Of a stretch of DNA of 64,000 bases, positions 60,197 through 64,000 are shown piece by piece. This stretch comes from Paractinoplanes brasiliensis. GTDB taxonomy: Bacteria > Actinomycetota > Actinomycetes > Mycobacteriales > Micromonosporaceae. The DNA lies in assembly GCF_004362215.1 (NCBI RefSeq), contig NZ_SNWR01000001.1:4632001-4696000 (forward strand), given 5' to 3'. A program made the position numbers and the translations under genes. A model generated the notes under the pieces. The model did no database searches, was not told where the DNA came from, and saw only the letters and a program-made list of their open reading frames with translations. Positions within the stretch are counted from its first letter, which is position 1. Every line of letters begins with the position of its first letter.

Positions 60197-61672
60197 GTGT
60201 CTGACCTGACGAAGATGTCGGCGGCCCAGCTCGCCAAGGCGATCGCCGACAAGCAGACCTCGGCCGTCGAGGTCGCCACCGCCCACCTCGACCGGATCGA
60301 CGCCGTCGACGATCGGGTGCACGCTTTCCTGCACGTCGACCGCGAGGGCGCGCTCGCCGCCGCCGCCCGGGTCGACGCCGGCGAGGTCACCGGCCCGCTC
60401 GCCGGTGTGCCCGTCGCCGTCAAGGACGTCATCGCGACCAAGGGCGTGCCCACCACGGCCGCCTCCAAGATCCTCGAGGGCTGGCGCCCGCCGTACGACG
60501 CGACGCTGGTCGAGCGGCTGCGCGCGGCCGGCACGGTGATGCTCGGCAAGACCAACATGGACGAGTTCGCGATGGGCTCCTCCACGGAATACTCCGCGTA
60601 CGGGCCGACCAACAACCCGTGGGACCTCGGCCGCATCCCCGGCGGTTCGGGCGGCGGCAGCGCGGCGGCCCTCGCGGCGTACGAGGCCCCGCTCGCCATC
60701 GGCACCGACACGGGCGGCTCGATCCGTCAGCCCGGCGCGGTCACCGGCACGGTCGGCGCCAAACCGACGTACGGTGGCACCTCGCGCTACGGCCTCATCG
60801 CGTTCTCCAGCTCGCTCGACACCCCGGGCCCCTGCGCCCGCAACGTCGAGGACGCGGCGCTGCTGCACTCGGTGATCGCCGGCCACGACCCGCGCGACTC
60901 CACCTCCATCCCGCAGCCGGTGCCCGACGTGGTCGGCGCGGCCCGCCTCGGCGCCACCGGCGACCTGAGCGGCGTCAAGCTCGGCGTGGTCAAGGAGTTC
61001 GCGGGGGACGGCTCCGAGCCGGGCGTGGTCAGCGCGTTCCATGAGTCGCTGGAAGCCCTGGTCAAGCTGGGCGCCGAGATCGTCGAGGTCTCCTGCCCCC
61101 ACTTCCAGTACGCGTTGCCGGCCTACTACCTGATCGCCCCGAGCGAGGCCTCGTCCAACCTGGCCCGCTTCGACGGCGTGCGCTACGGCCTGCGTACGGG
61201 CGACGACGGCAGCCGCTCGCTCGAAGAGGTCATGTCGCTGACCCGCGACGCCGGCTTCGGCCCCGAGGTCAAGCGGCGCATCATCCTGGGCACGTACGCC
61301 CTGTCCAGCGGCTACTACGACGCGTACTACGGACAGGCGCAAAAGGTCCGTACGCTGATCACGCGCGACTTCGAGGCCGCCTGGCAGAGCGTCGACGTGC
61401 TGGTCTCGCCGACCACGCCGTTCGTGGCGTTCCCGTTCGGCTCGCGCACGAGCGACCCGTACCAGATGTACCTGGCCGACCTCTTCACGATCCCGACCAA
61501 CCTGTACGGCGGTCCCGCGATCTCGGTCCCGTGCGGCCTCTCCGAGGGCCTCCCGGTCGGCTTCCAGATCATGGCGCCCACCATGGCCGACGACCGCATG
61601 TACCGGGTCGCCGCAGCCCTGGAGTCCACCGTCGGCACGCTGACCCCACCCACGCTGGAGGCGACCGCATGA
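60197..61672 (+). CDS. gatA: Aspartyl/glutamyl-tRNA amidotransferase subunit A
   Basis: 491 residues of the amidase-signature family. The catalytic Lys is in VAVKDVIATKG, the cis-Ser in GGSGGGSAAALAA and the nucleophile Ser in GTDTGGSIRQPG. It hydrolyses glutamine to supply ammonia for the GatB kinase/transamidase site. GTG 60197 begins five bases after gatC. The stop overlaps the gatB start (ATGA). Confidence 0.97.
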   Translation: MSDLTKMSAAQLAKAIADKQTSAVEVATAHLDRIDAVDDRVHAFLHVDREGALAAAARVDAGEVTGPLAGVPVAVKDVIATKGVPTTAASKILEGWRPPYDATLVERLRAAGTVMLGKTNMDEFAMGSSTEYSAYGPTNNPWDLGRIPGGSGGGSAAALAAYEAPLAIGTDTGGSIRQPGAVTGTVGAKPTYGGTSRYGLIAFSSSLDTPGPCARNVEDAALLHSVIAGHDPRDSTSIPQPVPDVVGAARLGATGDLSGVKLGVVKEFAGDGSEPGVVSAFHESLEALVKLGAEIVEVSCPHFQYALPAYYLIAPSEASSNLARFDGVRYGLRTGDDGSRSLEEVMSLTRDAGFGPEVKRRIILGTYALSSGYYDAYYGQAQKVRTLITRDFEAAWQSVDVLVSPTTPFVAFPFGSRTSDPYQMYLADLFTIPTNLYGGPAISVPCGLSEGLPVGFQIMAPTMADDRMYRVAAALESTVGTLTPPTLEATA

Positions 61673-63168
61673 CCACCACCGCGCTGCCTGCCTATGAGGA
61701 TGCTGTCTCGCGTTATGAGCCGGTCATCGGGCTTGAGACGCATGTCGAGCTGGGCACGGCCACCAAGATGTTCTGCGGCTGCCGCACGGATTTCGGCGCC
61801 GAGCCGAACACGCAGGTCTGTCCGGTCTGCCTGGGGCTGCCGGGCGCGCTTCCGGTGGCCAACCGGGCCGGCATCGAGGCGACCATCCGCATCGGGCTCG
61901 CGCTGAACTGTGACATCGCCGAGTGGTGCCGCATGGCGCGGAAGAACTACTTCTATCCCGACATGCCGAAGAACTTCCAGACCTCGCAGTACGACGAGCC
62001 GCTGTGCGTGGACGGCTACGTCGACGTCGAGGTCGACGGCAAGCAGTACCGCATCGGCATCGAGCGGGTGCACCTCGAGGAGGACACCGGCAAGAGCCTG
62101 CACGTCGGCGGCGCGACCGGCCGCATTCACGGCGCCACCGAGTCGCTGGTCGACTACAACCGCGCCGGCATTCCGCTGGTCGAGATCGTCACCAAGCCGG
62201 TGCCTGGGCTGGGTGCGCTGGCCCCCGAGGTCGCGAAGGCGTACGTGGCCGAGCTGCGTGACATCATCCGCTCGCTGGGCGTCTCCGACGTGCGCATGGA
62301 GCAGGGCTCGCTGCGCTGCGACGTGAACACCTCGCTCAACAAGCCGGGTGAGGAGTGGGGCACCCGCACCGAGACGAAGAACGTGAACTCGCTGCGCTCG
62401 GTCGAACGCGCCGTCCGTTCCGAGATCATCCGGCAGGCCGCGCTGCTGGACGAGGGCACCCGGATCTTCCAGGAGACCCGCCACTTCCAGGAGACGACCG
62501 GCGACACCCGTCCCGGCCGCTCCAAGGAGACGGCGACCGACTACCGCTACTTCCCCGAGCCCGACCTCGTGCCGATCGCGCCCGACAAGGCGTGGGTCGC
62601 TGAGCTCAAGGCCGCCCTTCCCGAGAAGCCGAGCAGCAAGCGGGCCCGGCTGCGGGAGGAGTGGGGGATCAGCGCGATCGACATGGAGTCGGTGGCGAAC
62701 GCGGGCGCGGTCGAGCTGATCGAGGAGACCATCGCCGCCGGGGCCTCGCCCGCGGGCGCGCGCAAGTGGTGGATGGGTGAGCTGGCGCGCCGGGCCAACG
62801 AGACCGGCGTCGAGCTGCCGGCCGTCGGGGCCACCCCGGCCCAGGTGGCCGAGCTGCAGAAACTGGTCGACGAGGGCAAGCTCAACGACAAGCTGGCCCG
62901 GCAGGTGCTCGAGGGCGTCGTGGCGGGCGAGGGTGACCCGGCCGCCGTCATGAGCGCCCGCGGTCTCGGCATTGTCTCCGACACTGGTGCGCTGGCCAAG
63001 GCCGTCGACGAGGCGATCGCGGCCAACCCGGACATCGCGGCCAAGGTTCGTGACGGGAAGGTGGCCGCGGCGGGCGCGCTGGTCGGCGCGGTCATGAAGA
63101 CCACGCGCGGCCAGGCCGACGCGAAGACGGTCCGCGACCTGATCCTGGAGCGCCTCGGGGCTTCCTGA
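61669..63168 (+). CDS. gatB: Aspartyl/glutamyl-tRNA amidotransferase subunit B
   Basis: 499 residues. The kinase-like cradle begins YEPVIGLETHVEL; zinc Cys residues show in MFCGCRTDF and CPVCLGLPG; RMEQGSLRCDVNTSL and the C-terminal YqeY-like tRNA-binding tail complete the pattern. GatB phosphorylates and amidates Glu-tRNA(Gln) or Asp-tRNA(Asn). It is the last gene of gatCAB, coupled to gatA by an ATGA overlap. Confidence 0.97.
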   Translation: MTTTALPAYEDAVSRYEPVIGLETHVELGTATKMFCGCRTDFGAEPNTQVCPVCLGLPGALPVANRAGIEATIRIGLALNCDIAEWCRMARKNYFYPDMPKNFQTSQYDEPLCVDGYVDVEVDGKQYRIGIERVHLEEDTGKSLHVGGATGRIHGATESLVDYNRAGIPLVEIVTKPVPGLGALAPEVAKAYVAELRDIIRSLGVSDVRMEQGSLRCDVNTSLNKPGEEWGTRTETKNVNSLRSVERAVRSEIIRQAALLDEGTRIFQETRHFQETTGDTRPGRSKETATDYRYFPEPDLVPIAPDKAWVAELKAALPEKPSSKRARLREEWGISAIDMESVANAGAVELIEETIAAGASPAGARKWWMGELARRANETGVELPAVGATPAQVAELQKLVDEGKLNDKLARQVLEGVVAGEGDPAAVMSARGLGIVSDTGALAKAVDEAIAANPDIAAKVRDGKVAAAGALVGAVMKTTRGQADAKTVRDLILERLGAS

Positions 63169-63212
63169 TAGAAGTGTCAAATCGGGCGGCGGGGCCGGCG
63201 AGGACCGAGCCG

Positions 63213-64000
63213 TCAGCGCGGCGGAGCGGGCGAGCCCGACGGAGTGACGACCTCCTCGGGCTTCGCCCCGATCACGTTGCGCTGCATCTCCACGTTGGAT
63301 TGCCCGGTGCCGCCCAGCCTGATGTCGTCGTACGCCTTGAGCTGCCGGTTCTCGTCGAAGTAGAGCACCGACAGGCTCAACGGCGTCGGCTCCTCCTTTT
63401 CGAGCCCGCGCAGCCCCGCGCCCCCGGTCGACCCTTCGACCATGAGCCGGGTCGGGAGGGCGGCCCCGTCCGCGGCCGACGGCGCCGGCGCGGGTGAGGC
63501 CGAAGGCGCAGGCTCGGGCGCGGGCAGCAGCTCCACCGAGCGCTGATGCCGGTGCCCGGCCAGCACGAGCGGCACCACACCGGACAGCGGCGGTGCCATG
63601 GCCGGATCGTGCACCAGGGCGATGTCGACCGGCTTGTCCGAGGCGCGAATCGTGTCTGCCAGCTGCGTTCCGGCGCGCAGCAGCGGCGACTGGGCCGGGT
63701 CGGCGCCCTCGTTCTCCGCCGCCGGGGTCTCGCTCTTGTCCGGTGTGAACTCCGGGTCGCCGATGCCCCCGATGGTCAGCCCGGCCACCGTGGCGACCCG
63801 GTTGTCGAGCACGATCGCGTTGCGCTGGCGGGCCACCGCGGCCTGGATCGAGGCCGAGTCGTGGTTGCCGCGGACCCAGATGTACGGCACCCCGACCGAC
63901 GGGATCGAGGACGCGTAGTTTGTCTCGGCCGTGCTGCCCCAGTCGACCAGATCGCCGGTGTCGATCACGACGTCGATGTCGAAGGTCTGCACCACCGTCC
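63213..64000 (-). CDS. Metallophosphoesterase, partial
   Basis: The minus-strand frame runs to the window edge, so the N-terminus is missing. Visible metal motifs are DTGDLVDWGS, RGNHDSAS, LVHDP and GHRHQR, the calcineurin-like phosphoesterase set. A Pro/Ala/Ser-rich insert (PAPEPAPSASPAPAPSA) lies after GHRHQR, and the C-terminus is LGGTGQSNVEMQRNVIGAKP. Any signal peptide or membrane helix would lie outside the window. Substrate unknown. It is convergent with gatB, 44 bases apart. Confidence 0.85.
   Translation of the reverse strand, partial: TVVQTFDIDVVIDTGDLVDWGSTAETNYASSIPSVGVPYIWVRGNHDSASIQAAVARQRNAIVLDNRVATVAGLTIGGIGDPEFTPDKSETPAAENEGADPAQSPLLRAGTQLADTIRASDKPVDIALVHDPAMAPPLSGVVPLVLAGHRHQRSVELLPAPEPAPSASPAPAPSAADGAALPTRLMVEGSTGGAGLRGLEKEEPTPLSLSVLYFDENRQLKAYDDIRLGGTGQSNVEMQRNVIGAKPEEVVTPSGSPAPPR

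Overview
The window looks like a conserved stretch of chromosome from a high-GC actinobacterium, most likely Micromonosporaceae (Actinoplanes/Micromonospora type). The grounds are very high third-position GC, frequent GTG starts, a NucS-type mismatch endonuclease, DivIVA/Scy/FilP-like coiled-coil proteins, a 180-kDa-class NAD-glutamate dehydrogenase, an IcmA-type acyl-CoA mutase and GatCAB. I see no insertion sequence, integrase, phage gene, CRISPR array, rRNA or tRNA. The family placement is inference; no 16S or marker search was possible.

Layout. 1-3.0 kb: a 3-hydroxyacyl-CoA dehydrogenase, a small unknown protein, a CBS/CorC-type membrane protein and a small membrane protein. 3.1-8.5 kb: a minus-strand gene run with a cytosolic FtsK/SpoIIIE-like ATPase, two membrane proteins of unknown role and a DUF4126 protein. 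8.5-15.2 kb: nucS, an ABC exporter pair, an aldehyde dehydrogenase, a small Cys/His protein, an alpha/beta hydrolase and an AI-2E family permease. 15.3-18.4 kb: two paralogous coiled-coil proteins. 18.6-23.8 kb: acyl-CoA metabolism (methylmalonyl-CoA epimerase, thiolase, MeaB GTPase, acyl-CoA mutase with isobutyryl-CoA-type active-site residues). 24.0-29.4 kb: a thioredoxin/TPR protein, an arginase-like enzyme with a very long collagen-like low-complexity tail, and a lipoprotein penicillin-binding protein. 29.6-34.5 kb: the giant NAD-glutamate dehydrogenase. 34.9-38.0 kb: a TetR/DCC/membrane-protein operon with a paired palindromic operator, then a GH3 hexosaminidase divergent from a ROK regulator with a palindrome between them. 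39.3-43.0 kb: an ABC ATPase, ribokinase, and a transmembrane-free MCP/PAS pair. 43.1-49.2 kb: enoyl-CoA hydratase, a membrane-anchored Hsp70-like protein, a ThDP enzyme and small membrane proteins. 49.4-54.5 kb: etfBA, cysteine desulfurase, mnmA and a MetE-like methionine synthase. 54.7-63.2 kb: ligA, a GGDEF-EAL protein and gatCAB. The window ends inside a metallophosphoesterase.

How it fits together. Several genes serve short- and branched-chain acyl-CoA turnover: hydroxyacyl-CoA dehydrogenase, thiolase, enoyl-CoA hydratase, epimerase, MeaB, IcmA-like mutase and ETF. Cysteine desulfurase feeds sulfur to MnmA for tRNA 2-thiouridine, and GatCAB supplies amidated tRNAs. NucS and LigA belong to DNA maintenance. 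The least explained parts are the FtsK-like cluster (3.1-8.5 kb), the arginase-like fusion (25.0-27.4 kb), the repeat-rich tails and spacers, and a recurring CCGTACGG-type word seen across the window in all three reading frames.
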